DNA of 64,000 nt from Faecalicatena contorta (GCF_003149105.1 NZ_QGDS01000012.1:1-64000), one strand, 5' to 3'. Shown: positions 7,102 through 17,946, counted from the first letter of the stretch. Notes: generated from the sequence alone by a model not told the origin. Numbers and translations: made by a program.

Positions 7102-9441
7102 ATGAAAAGTGAGACGCAGAGCCTTCCTATGGTGGCACTTAGGGGCATGACGATTATGCCGGAGATGATTGTACATTTTGATGTGAGCCGCCAGCAGTCC
7201 ATAGCAGCGGTTCAGGAAGCTATGGTAGAAGATCAGAAGATTTTTATGATAACCCAGAGAGAGACGGAGACAGAGAAGCCCGGCCAGGAGGATTTGTTTG
7301 AAGTAGGGACTATAGGAACAATTAAACAGATTATTAAGCTTCCCAGACAAATTGTACGGGTTCTTGTAGCAGGAGAGACAAGGGGGGTACTTGAAAGAAT
7401 CGAGTATGAGGAACCTTATCTGCGTGCTGAGGTGGAAGTAGTTGATGATGATCATGCTACGATTCCTGAGGATTTGAATGGAAAGGCCATGGAGCGCGGA
7501 CTAAAGGACATGTTCGTAGATTTTGCTGCCAAAAATGGAAAGTTGTCTAAAGAGGCAGTTGCCCAGATATTAGAAGTAAAAGGTCTGAAAAAGCTTGTAG
7601 ATGAGATTGCAGCAAATATACCTTTGTTCTATACGGATTTGCAGGAAATTCTAAATGAGACAGATTTTTGGAAGAGATATGAAGTACTTGCCTTTAAGCT
7701 GGTGAATGAAGTACAGATTATGGATATTAAAGAAGAAATCCAGCTAAAGGTAAAGGAACGGGTGGATAAGCACCAGAAAGAATATATTCTTCGAGAGCAG
7801 TTAAAACTAATCCGGGAAGAGCTGGGGGATGATACTACAATTTCTGATGCAGATGAATTTGAGAAAGCTGCAAAAGCATTAAAAGCACCCAAAGAAGTGA
7901 AAGAAAAGCTGGCGAAGGAAATCAAACGCTTCAAGAGCTCACCGGGCAGCCCTGCGGAGAGCGGCGTCATTCGTACTTATATTGAGACGCTTTTGGAAAT
8001 GCCCTGGAATAAGGCAGCAAAGGACAGCAATGACCTTGTATACGCCCAGGAAATCCTGGATGCAGATCATTATGGACTGGAGCAGGTTAAGGAGAGGGTG
8101 TTAGAATTCCTGGCCGTCCGCTCTTTGACGAAAAAAGGAGAAAGCCCTATTTTATGTATTGTAGGCCCTCCTGGAACAGGAAAGACATCCATTGCCAGAT
8201 CCCTTGCAACAGCGCTGAAGAAGCCCTATGTTAGAATTTCCCTTGGAGGAGTCCGGGATGAGGCAGAAATCCGCGGACACAGAAAAACTTATGTGGGGGC
8301 AATGCCGGGAAGAATTGCAAATGCCATGAAAATGGCAGGTGTGAGAAATCCGGTGATGCTTTTGGATGAGATTGATAAAGTAAGTACAGATTATAAGGGG
8401 GATACATTTTCTGCTCTTTTAGAGGTATTGGACAGCGAGCAGAACAGCAAGTTCCGTGATCACTATCTGGAAGTACCTCTGGATTTGTCGGAAGTATTGT
8501 TTATAACAACGGCAAATACACTTCAAACTATACCAAGGCCCCTCCTGGATCGTATGGAGGTGATTGAAGTCAGCAGCTATACTGAAAATGAAAAGCTTCA
8601 TATTGCTGTGGAACACCTGATTCCAAAGCAGATTCAGAAGCATGGACTCAAGGAAGAGCAGTTATCCTTCAGTAAACAGGCAATAGGGAAGATAGTTCGG
8701 AACTATACGAAGGAAGCCGGAGTCAGACAGCTGGAAAGAAAGATTGGGGATATTTGCAGAAAAGCGGCTAAAGAGATACTGACAATAAAGAAAAATAGGG
8801 TTATAATAACAGAAAAGAACATCCATAAATATCTCGGCAAAGAGAAGTACACTTATCAGATGGCGAACACATCAGATGAAGTCGGTATTGTACGGGGGCT
8901 TGCGTGGACCAGTGTAGGAGGAGATACGCTGCAGATTGAAGTGAACATTATGCCTGGAAAAGGCGATATTATGCTCACTGGGCAGCTCGGTGATGTGATG
9001 AAAGAGTCTGCAAGAACCGGAATCAGTTATATACGTTCTGTAAGCCCAAAATATCAGATTGCAGAGGATTTCTTTGAAAAGCACGATATTCACGTGCACA
9101 TACCGGAAGGAGCAGTGCCAAAGGATGGTCCTTCAGCGGGCATAACTATGGCAACGGCTATGCTGTCCGCCATAACAGGACATAAGGTCAGGGCGGATCT
9201 GGCAATGACTGGTGAGGTTACGCTTCGGGGAAGGGTACTTCCTATTGGCGGACTCAAGGAAAAACTGCTTGCTGCTAAAAACGCCGGCATTAAGACCGTG
9301 ATGATTCCAAAGAAAAATCAGGCAGATGTAGAGGAACTTTCCTCTGAGATCACAAAGGGTCTGGAAATCCTTCCTGTGGAACATATGGATGAAGTATTGA
9401 AGACGGCACTTGTAACAGAGACATACACAACGGGAAAGTAA
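7102..9441 (+). CDS. lon: ATP-dependent endopeptidase Lon
   Basis: A 779-residue soluble LonA protease that degrades misfolded and regulatory proteins. It has an N-terminal substrate-recognition domain (about 1-200), an AAA+ module with Walker A GPPGTGKT at residues 355-362 and Walker B VMLLDEID, and a C-terminal peptidase with the Ser-Lys dyad Ser678 (PKDGPSAG) and Lys721 (GGLKEKLLA). AAAAGGAG precedes the ATG. It follows the clp genes but is preceded by about 290 nt of repeat-rich spacer and its own promoter-like element. engB starts 13 nt after its stop codon. Confidence 0.97.
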   Translation: MKSETQSLPMVALRGMTIMPEMIVHFDVSRQQSIAAVQEAMVEDQKIFMITQRETETEKPGQEDLFEVGTIGTIKQIIKLPRQIVRVLVAGETRGVLERIEYEEPYLRAEVEVVDDDHATIPEDLNGKAMERGLKDMFVDFAAKNGKLSKEAVAQILEVKGLKKLVDEIAANIPLFYTDLQEILNETDFWKRYEVLAFKLVNEVQIMDIKEEIQLKVKERVDKHQKEYILREQLKLIREELGDDTTISDADEFEKAAKALKAPKEVKEKLAKEIKRFKSSPGSPAESGVIRTYIETLLEMPWNKAAKDSNDLVYAQEILDADHYGLEQVKERVLEFLAVRSLTKKGESPILCIVGPPGTGKTSIARSLATALKKPYVRISLGGVRDEAEIRGHRKTYVGAMPGRIANAMKMAGVRNPVMLLDEIDKVSTDYKGDTFSALLEVLDSEQNSKFRDHYLEVPLDLSEVLFITTANTLQTIPRPLLDRMEVIEVSSYTENEKLHIAVEHLIPKQIQKHGLKEEQLSFSKQAIGKIVRNYTKEAGVRQLERKIGDICRKAAKEILTIKKNRVIITEKNIHKYLGKEKYTYQMANTSDEVGIVRGLAWTSVGGDTLQIEVNIMPGKGDIMLTGQLGDVMKESARTGISYIRSVSPKYQIAEDFFEKHDIHVHIPEGAVPKDGPSAGITMATAMLSAITGHKVRADLAMTGEVTLRGRVLPIGGLKEKLLAAKNAGIKTVMIPKKNQADVEELSSEITKGLEILPVEHMDEVLKTALVTETYTTGK

Positions 9442-9454
9442 ACAGGAGAATTAT

Positions 9455-10057
9455 ATGGTAATCAGGAATATTAACTTAGAAACAGTCTGTGGAATCACAA
9501 GCATACTTCCAGATAATGATAAACCGGAAATCGCATTTGCCGGCAAATCAAATGTGGGCAAATCCTCTTTAATTAATGCCCTGATGAACCGGAAATCCTA
9601 TGCCAGGATTTCCGCTACACCAGGGAAAACCCAGACAATCAATTTTTATAATATCAATGAAGAGATGTACCTTGTAGATCTTCCTGGCTATGGATACGCT
9701 AAAGTTTCCGAAAAGGAAAAGGCTCAGTGGGGGAAGTTGATTGAACGGTATCTGCATGGTTCCAGGCAGCTCAGGGCAATATTTTTACTGATTGATATCC
9801 GGCATGAGCCATCCGCCAATGACAAGATGATGTACCGGTGGATTGTAGACCAGGGATTTAAGCCTGTTATTATAGCTACAAAACTGGACAAACTTAAAAG
9901 GAGCCAGGTGCAGAAGCATGTAAAAATGGTCAGAGAGGGCCTGGAGCTGGAAAAAGATTCCGTTGTCATCCCCTTTTCCTCTGCGACAAAGCAGGGAAGG
10001 GATGAGATATGGGAGTTTGTAGAGACAGAGTGTCTAGAGAGAACCGAGGTGGATTGA
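9455..10057 (+). CDS. engB: Ribosome biogenesis GTP-binding protein EngB/YsxC
   Basis: A 200-residue TRAFAC-class GTPase needed for large ribosomal subunit assembly. The G1 motif is GKSNVGKSS, the G3 region is LVDLPGYGYA and the G4 motif is TKLDK, all in the expected order. The length is normal. It follows lon at 13 nt, a pairing common in Firmicutes. Its stop codon is 2 nt before the next start, which implies coupled translation. Confidence 0.96.
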   Translation: MVIRNINLETVCGITSILPDNDKPEIAFAGKSNVGKSSLINALMNRKSYARISATPGKTQTINFYNINEEMYLVDLPGYGYAKVSEKEKAQWGKLIERYLHGSRQLRAIFLLIDIRHEPSANDKMMYRWIVDQGFKPVIIATKLDKLKRSQVQKHVKMVREGLELEKDSVVIPFSSATKQGRDEIWEFVETECLERTEVD

Positions 10058-10059
10058 CG

Positions 10060-11196
10060 ATGGAGAGCAGACGACGTCCCTATTGGCAGATTGTTGTGAG
10101 TCTTATTTTTAGCCTGGCGGCAACAGCCGCCTTTGTAATTATCGGAATAAAAGCTCTGGGCTTTTTGATGCCGTTTGTAATAGGATGGATTATATCTTCC
10201 ATTGCATCTCCGGTAGTCAACTGGTTGGAGAAGAGGCTGAAGATTGTGAAAAAGCTGGGTTCCGCCCTGATTGTAGTTGTGGTGCTGGTTCTGATTGTAA
10301 TGCTAATTTATTTTGCGTTCAGCAGGATTACAGCGGAGGTAGGAGACTTGGTTGAGAACTTCCCAGGCTTATATGCCCAGCTTGAAGTCGGGTTAAGGCA
10401 GATTGGGAATACGATGTCAGGCGTTTTTTTAAGGCTGCCTGAGGGAGTACAGCATGGATGGAATGCTGTGGTACAGAACCTGGATCAGTCTATGGGGAAT
10501 CTGGTTACCAGAATCAGCCGTCCTACAATGACAGCAGCCGGAAATTTTGCTAAGAGCCTTCCTTCTTACCTGATTTCTTTTATTGTAGTGATGATGTCAG
10601 CTTATTTCTTTACTGTAGAGCGGGACGAGGTGATTCAGTGGCTGAAAAAGGTGTCACCTCCTTCTGTAGCAAAACGAATGGATCTGGTTATGGATAACCT
10701 GAGATATGCGGTAGGAGGATACTTCAAGGCACAGTTTAAAATTATGGCAATTGTGTTTGTTATCTTATTTGCCGGTTTTGCAGTACTGGGAGTGCATTAT
10801 TCTGTATTGATCGCATTTTTGATTGCATTCCTGGATTTTCTTCCATTCTTTGGGACGGGCACTGCAATGATACCCTGGGCTCTTTATACAGGGCTTATGG
10901 GAGATTATAAAATGACAGTTTCCCTTATTATTATTTATATTGTGACACAGTTGGTACGCCAGCTGCTCCAGCCAAAGCTGGTTGGGGACAGTATGGGTAT
11001 GAATCCGCTGGTAACATTGCTTCTGCTTTATATAGGTTACAAGGTGAGCAGCGTAATCGGAATGATTTTGGCGGTGCCGATAGGATTGGTTCTGATCAAT
11101 ATGATTCGGGCAGGCGCTTTTGATTACATCCTGGATGATGTGAGACTTTTGGTGGAGGGCATTCTGGGATTGAGGGAAGAATCGGACAAAAAGTAA
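10060..11196 (+). CDS. AI-2E family transporter (YtvI/UPF0118-like permease)
   Basis: A 378-residue polytopic membrane protein of the AI-2E/UPF0118 family. Hydrophobic pairs near the N-terminus (IVVSLIFSL... and FLMPFVIGWIISS) are followed by a long amphipathic section (~90-170). A C-terminal group of segments includes the conserved FLDFLPFFGTG and LVRQLLQPKLVG motifs. Family members include sodium-proton antiporters and efflux proteins, so the substrate is uncertain. The ATG at 10060 follows GAGGTGG; it starts 2 nt after the engB stop, so it is likely the last gene of the lon-engB operon. A strong terminator follows. Confidence 0.88.
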   Translation: MESRRRPYWQIVVSLIFSLAATAAFVIIGIKALGFLMPFVIGWIISSIASPVVNWLEKRLKIVKKLGSALIVVVVLVLIVMLIYFAFSRITAEVGDLVENFPGLYAQLEVGLRQIGNTMSGVFLRLPEGVQHGWNAVVQNLDQSMGNLVTRISRPTMTAAGNFAKSLPSYLISFIVVMMSAYFFTVERDEVIQWLKKVSPPSVAKRMDLVMDNLRYAVGGYFKAQFKIMAIVFVILFAGFAVLGVHYSVLIAFLIAFLDFLPFFGTGTAMIPWALYTGLMGDYKMTVSLIIIYIVTQLVRQLLQPKLVGDSMGMNPLVTLLLLYIGYKVSSVIGMILAVPIGLVLINMIRAGAFDYILDDVRLLVEGILGLREESDKK

Positions 11197-11223
11197 AATA
11201 TCGGAAATGTGAGAGAAAAAGAT

Positions 11224-11277
11224 AGAGAGGAAATCCGGGGAGCGCTTTCCAGCAAGCGCTCCCCGGATTTCCTCTCT
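11224..11277. terminator. Bidirectional terminator between converging genes
   Basis: A perfect 24-bp stem (11224-11247 with 11254-11277) has a 6-nt loop, TCCAGC. On the minus strand the stem is followed by a T-rich run, suiting termination of uvrA. On the plus strand AATGTTTTAT follows. It sits between the permease stop and the uvrA stop. Confidence 0.88.
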
Positions 11278-11310
11278 AATGTTTTATAACAGGACTTCAG
11301 ATTTTCTCTC

Positions 11311-14166
11311 TTATTGATTCCGGTTTTTACGGAGGATTGCATTGATATATTCTCCCGTATAGGAGTTTGGATTTTCCGCCACTTCTTCCGGGGTTCCGGC
11401 AGCGACAATGGTTCCTCCCTTGTCGCCCCCTTCGGGGCCTATGTCTATAATGTAGTCAGCAGTTTTTATAACGTCCAGGTTGTGCTCAATTACAATAACC
11501 GTATTTCCGTCTCCTGAAAGACGGCGCAGAATCTCTGTCAGTTTATGGACATCTGCAAAATGAAGCCCCGTTGTAGGCTCATCCAGAATGTAAACGGTTT
11601 TTCCTGTACTGCGCCTGCTTAGTTCGGATGCCAGCTTTATTCTTTGAGCTTCACCGCCGGACAATTCTGTAGAAGGCTGACCCAGACGGATATAGGAAAG
11701 ACCTACATCATTTAAAGTCTCCATTTTCCTTCGGATACTGGGAACATGCTCAAAAAACTGGAAAGCTTCTTCTACAGTCATATTCAGGATATCATAGATG
11801 TTCTTCCCCTTATACTTGACCTCCAGAGTTTCTCTGTTGTAGCGTTTTCCCCCGCAGACCTCACAGGGAACATATACGTCCGGCAGGAAATGCATCTCAA
11901 TTTTTAGAATTCCGTCACCGCTGCAGGCTTCGCAGCGTCCTCCCTTAACGTTAAAGCTAAACCTTCCTTTTTTGTATCCCCTGGATTTTGCATCAGGAGT
12001 CGCAGCAAATAAATCCCGGATTAAATCAAATACACCTGTATAGGTTGCAGGATTGGAGCGGGGAGTACGTCCTATGGGAGACTGGTCTATGGCAATGACC
12101 TTGTCCAGCTGGTCCAGTCCCTCGATTCTCCTATGCTTTCCGGGAATGGTTCTTGCGCGGTTCAATTCTTTTGCCAGTTTTTTATAGAGAATTTCATTGA
12201 CCAGAGAACTTTTTCCTGAGCCGGATACCCCAGTCACGCAGGTCATGATTCCCAGAGGAATGTCCACATCAATATTTTTCAGATTGTTTTCACTGGCTCC
12301 AATTACCTTGAGAAAGCCAGTCGGCTTTTCACGGTTCTCAGGAACCGGAATCTGAGTTTTTCCGCTCAGATATGCGCCGGTAACGGAGTTCTTATTTTTC
12401 ATGATTTCTTTAGCTGTACCTATGGCAACGACCTCGCCGCCGTACTCTCCGGCACCGGGCCCAATGTCAACCACACAGTCCGCCGCAAGCATCGTATCTT
12501 CATCGTGTTCTACGACAATTAGTGAATTTCCAAGGTCGCGAAGGTGCTTTAAGGTCACAAGAAGCTTATCATTATCTCTCTGGTGCAAACCGATGCTTGG
12601 TTCATCCAGAATATATGCGACACCAACCAGCCCGGAGCCGATCTGTGTAGCCAGCCGGATACGTTGTGCTTCCCCTCCTGATAGGGATGCAGCGGCTCTT
12701 GCCAGGGTCAGATAATTCAGTCCTACATCCATCAGAAATTGAATACGGGCGGTAATTTCTTTCAAGATCTGTCCGCCTATCATCTGCTGGGTCTCTGTCA
12801 GTTGAAGTTCTTTTAAAAACTTTTGGAACTTTGCAATAGACATGGAGGTAGACTCCGCTATATTTTTTTCGCCGATGGTAACTGCCAGGGCTCCCTTTTT
12901 CAGTCTCTGCCCTCCGCATTCAGGACAGGGGGTAATATTCATAAAGCTCTCATATTCAGCTTTCATAGTCTCGGAACCAGTCTCACGGTAACGCCTCTCC
13001 ACATTTTTAACCAGTCCTTCAAATACAACGTCATAAACTCCTTCCCCACGGTGTCCTTTATAGTAAACTTTTATGGATTTCCCATTTGTACCATGGATAA
13101 TGACATCATGTATTTCCTTCGGATACTGCTCAAAAGGGGTATCCAGATCAAAGTGATACTCTTGGCACAGTGCGTCCAGGATTGCCCTGGTAAAGCTGGA
13201 TTTATCTGTACAGGACTGCCAGCCGGTTACGACAATTGCACCTTTGCTAATACTAAGAGATGGGTCCGGTATCATCAGGTCTTCAGAAAACTTCATCTTA
13301 TATCCAAGTCCGAAACACTCCGGACACGCACCGAAGGGATTATTGAAGGAAAAGCTTCTGGGCTCAATCTCCTCAATGCTGATACCGCAGTCCGGGCATG
13401 CGAAGGTCTGGCTGAAATTCATCGGTTCCCCGCCGATAATGTCCACAATAAGCAAACCCTCTGCCAAAGTAAGTACGCTTTCCACGGAGTCCGTCAGACG
13501 TTTCTCTATTCCTGGTTTCACGATGAGACGGTCTACAATGATTTCAATATTATGCTTGATGTTCTTTTCCAGAGTGATTTCCTCGGATAATTCATATAGA
13601 TTACCGTCAATTCTCACCCTTACATAACCACTTCGCTTGGCTCTCTCCAGCAGCTTGACATGAGTTCCTTTTCTTCCCCTGACAACAGGTGCCAGAAGTT
13701 GGATTTTGGTGCCCTCAGGAAGATTCATTACCTGATCCACCATTTGATCTACGGTCTGTTTCATAATCTCTTTCCCACAGCTGGGGCAGTGGGGAATTCC
13801 GATTCTGGCGTAGAGCAGGCGGAGGTAGTCATAAATTTCTGTCACGGTCCCCACAGTAGAACGGGGGTTGTGGTTTGTGGATTTCTGATCAATTGAAATT
13901 GCCGGAGAAAGTCCCTCTATGCTTTCTACATTCGGCTTTTCCATCTGTCCCAGGAATTGTCTTGCATAGGAGGATAAAGACTCCATATATCTCCTCTGTC
14001 CTTCTGCATAAATGGTATCAAAGGCAAGAGAAGACTTTCCGGAGCCACTCAGCCCTGTTAGTACTACAAGCTCATTCCTGGGGATATCCAGGCTGATATT
14101 TTTTAAGTTATTTTCATTTGCGCCTCGTATTTTAATGTACGTTCTGGCGTCCATTTTTTTTCCCAT
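11311..14166 (-). CDS. uvrA: Excinuclease ABC subunit UvrA
   Basis: A 951-residue damage-sensing ATPase of nucleotide excision repair. It has two ABC modules: Walker [12 protein letters not shown] near residue 31 and [14 protein letters not shown] near residue 640, each with an LSGGEAQRI signature. Both zinc fingers are visible: CPDC...CPEC in the first half and CEAC...CEVC in the second. The ATG at 14166 has AGGAAGG upstream; a longer frame to 14217 has no such site. It lies 170 nt downstream of uvrB on the same strand, separated by hairpin-rich repeats, and is probably expressed with it under SOS control. Confidence 0.97.
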   Translation of the reverse strand: MGKKMDARTYIKIRGANENNLKNISLDIPRNELVVLTGLSGSGKSSLAFDTIYAEGQRRYMESLSSYARQFLGQMEKPNVESIEGLSPAISIDQKSTNHNPRSTVGTVTEIYDYLRLLYARIGIPHCPSCGKEIMKQTVDQMVDQVMNLPEGTKIQLLAPVVRGRKGTHVKLLERAKRSGYVRVRIDGNLYELSEEITLEKNIKHNIEIIVDRLIVKPGIEKRLTDSVESVLTLAEGLLIVDIIGGEPMNFSQTFACPDCGISIEEIEPRSFSFNNPFGACPECFGLGYKMKFSEDLMIPDPSLSISKGAIVVTGWQSCTDKSSFTRAILDALCQEYHFDLDTPFEQYPKEIHDVIIHGTNGKSIKVYYKGHRGEGVYDVVFEGLVKNVERRYRETGSETMKAEYESFMNITPCPECGGQRLKKGALAVTIGEKNIAESTSMSIAKFQKFLKELQLTETQQMIGGQILKEITARIQFLMDVGLNYLTLARAAASLSGGEAQRIRLATQIGSGLVGVAYILDEPSIGLHQRDNDKLLVTLKHLRDLGNSLIVVEHDEDTMLAADCVVDIGPGAGEYGGEVVAIGTAKEIMKNKNSVTGAYLSGKTQIPVPENREKPTGFLKVIGASENNLKNIDVDIPLGIMTCVTGVSGSGKSSLVNEILYKKLAKELNRARTIPGKHRRIEGLDQLDKVIAIDQSPIGRTPRSNPATYTGVFDLIRDLFAATPDAKSRGYKKGRFSFNVKGGRCEACSGDGILKIEMHFLPDVYVPCEVCGGKRYNRETLEVKYKGKNIYDILNMTVEEAFQFFEHVPSIRRKMETLNDVGLSYIRLGQPSTELSGGEAQRIKLASELSRRSTGKTVYILDEPTTGLHFADVHKLTEILRRLSGDGNTVIVIEHNLDVIKTADYIIDIGPEGGDKGGTIVAAGTPEEVAENPNSYTGEYINAILRKNRNQ

Positions 14167-14199
14167 TTCTGTTCCTTCCTGTTTCCTGTTCAGGCCGTA

Positions 14200-14328
14200 C
14201 CGTGCACCACGCTGCACGGCATCGGAGCCATTAAAGTATCAGCTTCAGGACATCCAGCCCCTCGCCATAGGCGACTTAAATGGGCTGGATATCGTTACAG
14301 TGCGCACCCGTCGGGTGTGAACTGTAAC
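14200..14328. repeat. Three adjacent hairpins in the uvrB-uvrA spacer
   Basis: Hairpin 1 pairs CCGTGCA (14200-14206) with TGCACGG (14213-14219). Hairpin 2 pairs ATCCAGCCC (14252-14260) with GGGCTGGAT (14282-14290) and encloses TCGCC-ATA-GGCGA. Hairpin 3 pairs GTTACAGT (14294-14301) with ACTGTAAC (14321-14328) and encloses CACCCG-T-CGGGTG. The nested layout of hairpin 2 recurs downstream of the MreB gene, suggesting a dispersed repeat family. No protein frame was supported here. Confidence 0.75.
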
Positions 14329-14336
14329 CCTTCCTG

Positions 14337-16325
14337 TCAGCTGTCTATATTATTCAAGGTCTTTTTTAATTCTACAAGTTTATCTCTAAGTTCTGCAGCG
14401 GATTCGAAATCCAGTTCCGCGGCCGCCTTCTTCATTTGCTTTGATAAATCGGCAATTAATTTCTCCAGTTCTTTTTTACTCATAGATTCCGGATCTTTTT
14501 CCAGCTTCAGCTCCTGAGCAGCGACCTTTTTGGAAATACTGATTAAATCACGGACAGCCTTTTGGATTGTCTGAGGTGTAATACCATGTTCTTCATTATA
14601 CTTCATCTGGATTGTACGGCGTCTCTGTGTTTCTTCCATTGCGGTTCTCATGGATTCTGTGACGATGTCTGCATACATAATAACATGACCGTCTGCATTT
14701 CTTGCAGCACGTCCTATCGTTTGAATCAGCGAGGTTGCTGAACGGAGAAATCCCTCTTTATCAGCATCCAGAATAGCTACCAGTGTAATCTCAGGGATAT
14801 CCAGTCCTTCACGCAGAAGGTTGATTCCCACCAGGACATCAAATACATCCAGGCGCATATCCCGGATAATCTCGGTCCGCTCAAGGGTATCCACGTCAGA
14901 GTGCAGATACTTTACCCGTATTCCGACTTCACGCATGTAGTCTGTTAAATCCTCAGCCATCCTTTTTGTGAGCGTGGTAACAAGCACTTTGTTTTTCTTT
15001 GAAACTTCCCGGTTTACCTCTCCTATCAGGTCATCAATCTGTCCTTCCACAGGACGGACTTCCACCTGGGGATCCAGAAGACCTGTGGGGCGGATTACCT
15101 GTTCGGCCCTCAGAAGTTCATGTGCTTCCTCATAGGGACCCGGGGTTGCAGAGACAAACAGAACCTGATTTATCTTACTTTCGAATTCTTCGAAATTCAG
15201 TGGACGGTTATCCTTTGCCGAGGGCAGACGGAACCCGTATTCCACAAGAGTTGTCTTACGTGACTGGTCGCCTGCGTACATTCCGCCGATTTGAGGAATC
15301 GTCTTGTGAGACTCATCAATCATAATAATAAAATCATCGGGGAAATAATCAATAAGGGTGTAGGGAGGCTGTCCCGGAGCAAGTCCTGCCATATGGCGGG
15401 AATAGTTCTCGATTCCGGAGCAGAATCCTGTTTCCTTGAGCATTTCGATGTCAAAATTCGTGCGCTCTGCAATTCTCTGTGCTTCCAGCAGCTTGTCCTG
15501 GCGCTTGAACTCCTTTACCCGTTCTTCCAGCTCTTCCTCAATAGCGGTCACAGCCCTCACAATATTTTCTTTATCTACCACATAGTGTGAGGCGGGAAAT
15601 ATGGCAGCATGTTTCAGTTCATCCTTAATCTCTCCGGTCAGGATATCAATTTCAGTAATTCGCTCTACCTCATCACCAAACCATTCAATGCGGATTGCTG
15701 TATCGGCAGAATTGGCAGGGATCACTTCCAGTACATCACCGCGTACACGAAAGGTTCCTCTATGAAAATCCATCTCATTTCTATCGTATTGAATCTCAAT
15801 CAGCTTTGCCATCACTTCATCCCTGTCCCGAATCATACCCGGACGGAGAGAAACCACCATGTTTTGGTAATCCATCGGGCTTCCAAGGCCATAAATGCAG
15901 GAAACACTGGCTATGATAATGGTATCTCTTCGTTCTGCCAGTGCCATAGTGGCAGACAGACGGAGTTTGTCAATCTCATCGTTGATAGCAGAATCCTTGG
16001 CAATGTAAGTATCAGATGAGGGGACATAAGCCTCAGGCTGATAGTAGTCATAATAGCTGACAAAATATTCTACTGCGTTATGGGGGAAGAACTCTTTAAA
16101 TTCTCCATATAATTGTGCCGCTAATGTCTTATTATGGGCTATAATAAGAGTAGGCTTGTTCAACTGCCGGATAACATTGGCCATGGTAAATGTCTTGCCT
16201 GAGCCGGTAACACCCAGCAGAGTCTGGCACTGGTTGCCTTCCTGAAAACCCTTCACCAGTTCAGTAATTGCCTGAGGCTGGTCACCGGTAGGGGAATATT
16301 CAGATATTAATTCAAAATGATCCAT
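14337..16325 (-). CDS. uvrB: Excinuclease ABC subunit UvrB
   Basis: A 662-residue helicase-like subunit that receives damaged DNA from UvrA and recruits UvrC. Walker A is [14 protein letters not shown] near residue 40. The beta-hairpin that clamps DNA is [12 protein letters not shown] near 95. Helicase motifs such as [14 protein letters not shown] and RAARN follow, and a C-terminal UVR motif ([13 protein letters not shown], about 637-650) contacts UvrC or UvrA. The ATG at 16325 follows AGGAGG. It is the first gene of the uvrB-uvrA pair, with a promoter and candidate LexA site upstream. Confidence 0.97.
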   Translation of the reverse strand: MDHFELISEYSPTGDQPQAITELVKGFQEGNQCQTLLGVTGSGKTFTMANVIRQLNKPTLIIAHNKTLAAQLYGEFKEFFPHNAVEYFVSYYDYYQPEAYVPSSDTYIAKDSAINDEIDKLRLSATMALAERRDTIIIASVSCIYGLGSPMDYQNMVVSLRPGMIRDRDEVMAKLIEIQYDRNEMDFHRGTFRVRGDVLEVIPANSADTAIRIEWFGDEVERITEIDILTGEIKDELKHAAIFPASHYVVDKENIVRAVTAIEEELEERVKEFKRQDKLLEAQRIAERTNFDIEMLKETGFCSGIENYSRHMAGLAPGQPPYTLIDYFPDDFIIMIDESHKTIPQIGGMYAGDQSRKTTLVEYGFRLPSAKDNRPLNFEEFESKINQVLFVSATPGPYEEAHELLRAEQVIRPTGLLDPQVEVRPVEGQIDDLIGEVNREVSKKNKVLVTTLTKRMAEDLTDYMREVGIRVKYLHSDVDTLERTEIIRDMRLDVFDVLVGINLLREGLDIPEITLVAILDADKEGFLRSATSLIQTIGRAARNADGHVIMYADIVTESMRTAMEETQRRRTIQMKYNEEHGITPQTIQKAVRDLISISKKVAAQELKLEKDPESMSKKELEKLIADLSKQMKKAAAELDFESAAELRDKLVELKKTLNNIDS

Positions 16326-16382
16326 GAAAGCTCCTCCTTTATGAACTCATTTGTAAGCGTAAAAACTTTTGTACTAGATTTG

Positions 16383-16434
16383 ATTATAGCAGAATATATT
16401 AAAAAAGTACAGTAAAAAATCGAATGTCTGTTCT
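16383..16434 (-). promoter_or_regulatory. uvrB promoter region with candidate LexA (SOS) box
   Basis: On the minus strand a TATAAT lies at 16388-16383, with a weak TGTACT 17 nt upstream. Further upstream, CGAATGTCTGTTCT (16421-16434) resembles the Gram-positive LexA consensus CGAAC-N4-GTTCG, with the GAA and GTTC half-sites intact. It sits about 100 nt before the uvrB start. The rest of the 16326-16752 spacer holds the MreB-gene promoter and otherwise nothing I can identify. Confidence 0.5.
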
Positions 16435-16583
16435 GTGTTTTGCATATCATAAGGCATCGCTGTCCGGGTGGGTATAAAAATACTGCCGTTGGTGCCATAC
16501 TAATATCATCTATGTTAAAAAAACGAATTTTGTAAAAACCATTTTCCTAATCATTAAGAAAAACTAAAAATATGAAAAAAGGG

Positions 16584-16612
16584 TTTCCATTTTGGGGAAA
16601 TTTTATTATACT
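16584..16612 (+). promoter_or_regulatory. Probable promoter of the MreB-family gene
   Basis: TTTCCA (16584-16589) and TATACT (16607-16612) are 17 nt apart. A short TTTCC/GGAAA inverted repeat covers the -35 box. The implied leader is about 135 nt. Confidence 0.45.
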
Positions 16613-16752
16613 ATTGGTGCAACTTTGGAAAAGCTGTGTTAGCAAAACGAATAAACAATACTATACATCTGGAAAATTTCTGCGGTTGGCAGTGAAATAC
16701 AAATGAGCAGCGAAAAGAGTAATAAGGGTTTGTAATGGAAGGGAGAGTTAAA

Positions 16753-17742
16753 ATGTCTGTAGATATCGGAATAGATTTAGGGACAGCCAGTGTGCTTGTG
16801 TATGTAAAGGGGAAGGGTGTTGTACTGAAAGAACCATCAGTGGTGGCATTTGACAGGGATACAAATGTAATCAAGGCAATCGGAGAGGAAGCCCGCCTGA
16901 TGTTGGGGAGAACACCAGGGAATATTGTGGCCGTACGTCCGCTCCGCCAAGGGGTTATATCTGACTATACTGTGACGGAAAAGATGATTAAATACTTTGT
17001 ACAGAAATCTTTGGGCAGGAGAACATTTAAAAAACCGCGCATCAGTATCTGCGTGCCAAGCGGGGTTACTGAGGTAGAAAGAAAGGCGGTAGAAGAGGCT
17101 ACTTTTGCAGCAGGGGCAAGAGAGGTACATCTTATAGAAGAGCCGGTAGCGGCGGCTATCGGGGCTGGAATTGATATTTCAAAGCCTTGTGGAAATATGA
17201 TTGTAGATATCGGAGGAGGTACGGCAGATATTGCAGTAATTTCTTTGGGAGGAACTGTAGTGAATACCTCCATTAAAATTGCCGGTGACGATTTTGACGA
17301 AGCAATTGTCCGCTACATGCGCAAGAAACATAATCTATTGATAGGAGAGCGGACTGCAGAAGATATTAAGATCAAAATAGGGACAACATATCCTCTTGTA
17401 GAAGAGGAAAAGATTGAAGTCAGAGGCCGGAATCTTGTGACAGGGCTTCCTAAAACGGTTACGGTAACCTCTTCCGAGACGGAGGAGGCGCTTCGTGAGG
17501 CCGCAGGGCAGATTGTGGAGACAGTGATTGCGGTACTGGAACAGACCCCTCCGGAGTTATCTGCGGACATCCTGGACCGGGGGATTGTTCTGACAGGGGG
17601 AGGCTCTATGCTTCGAGGCCTGGAAGAATTGATAGAAGAGAAAACAGGGATTCATACGATGACTGCGGAAGATCCCATGAAGGTTGTGGCAATCGGGACC
17701 GGGCAGTTTGTGGAGTTTATGAGCGGCAGAAGCGATTTCTAA
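16753..17742 (+). CDS. MreB/Mbl-family actin-like rod-shape protein
   Basis: A 329-residue bacterial actin that forms membrane-associated filaments guiding lateral wall synthesis. The phosphate-1 loop is GIDLGTASVLVY at the N-terminus. The phosphate-2 region is VDIGGGTADIAVISLGG near residues 155-171, and the adenosine motif is LTGGGSMLRGLEE near 284-296. The length fits MreB, Mbl or MreBH. The ATG at 16753 follows AAGGGAG; an ATG 18 nt upstream has no spaced site. No mreC or mreD lies beside it, so it is a detached paralogue and I do not assign a specific symbol. Confidence 0.92.
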   Translation: MSVDIGIDLGTASVLVYVKGKGVVLKEPSVVAFDRDTNVIKAIGEEARLMLGRTPGNIVAVRPLRQGVISDYTVTEKMIKYFVQKSLGRRTFKKPRISICVPSGVTEVERKAVEEATFAAGAREVHLIEEPVAAAIGAGIDISKPCGNMIVDIGGGTADIAVISLGGTVVNTSIKIAGDDFDEAIVRYMRKKHNLLIGERTAEDIKIKIGTTYPLVEEEKIEVRGRNLVTGLPKTVTVTSSETEEALREAAGQIVETVIAVLEQTPPELSADILDRGIVLTGGGSMLRGLEELIEEKTGIHTMTAEDPMKVVAIGTGQFVEFMSGRSDF

Positions 17743-17830
17743 GGAAGAATGTCGGGATGGGACAGGCTACTTCAAAAGGTGTGGAAGATGATGCCGGAAG
17801 AAGTCTGTCTTAACTTATGTATAGAGTATA

Positions 17831-17946
17831 TCTGTTCAGAACCATGAACAGATACACCGCAAGCCCATGAAAATCGCCTTTGGCGATGGGGCTTGCTATT
17901 GCGTATTCAATGTTTTCGCACGGACTGTGCATTTACTGCACAGTCC
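17831..17946. repeat. Cluster of three hairpins downstream of the MreB gene
   Basis: TCTGTTCA (17831-17838) pairs with TGAACAGA (17845-17852). GCAAGCCC (17859-17866) pairs with GGGCTTGC (17889-17896) and encloses ATCGCC-TTT-GGCGAT. GGACTGTGCA (17922-17931) pairs with TGCACAGTCC (17937-17946). The middle hairpin is the same nested design, in opposite orientation, as the one at 14252-14290. It may serve as a terminator for the MreB gene, though no T-run follows. The 17743-17993 spacer has no gene. Confidence 0.72.

Noticed and set aside
12823..13590. A 255-codon open frame antisense to uvrA
   Set aside because: It lies wholly inside the well-supported uvrA gene, has no ribosome binding site and its translation has no family features.
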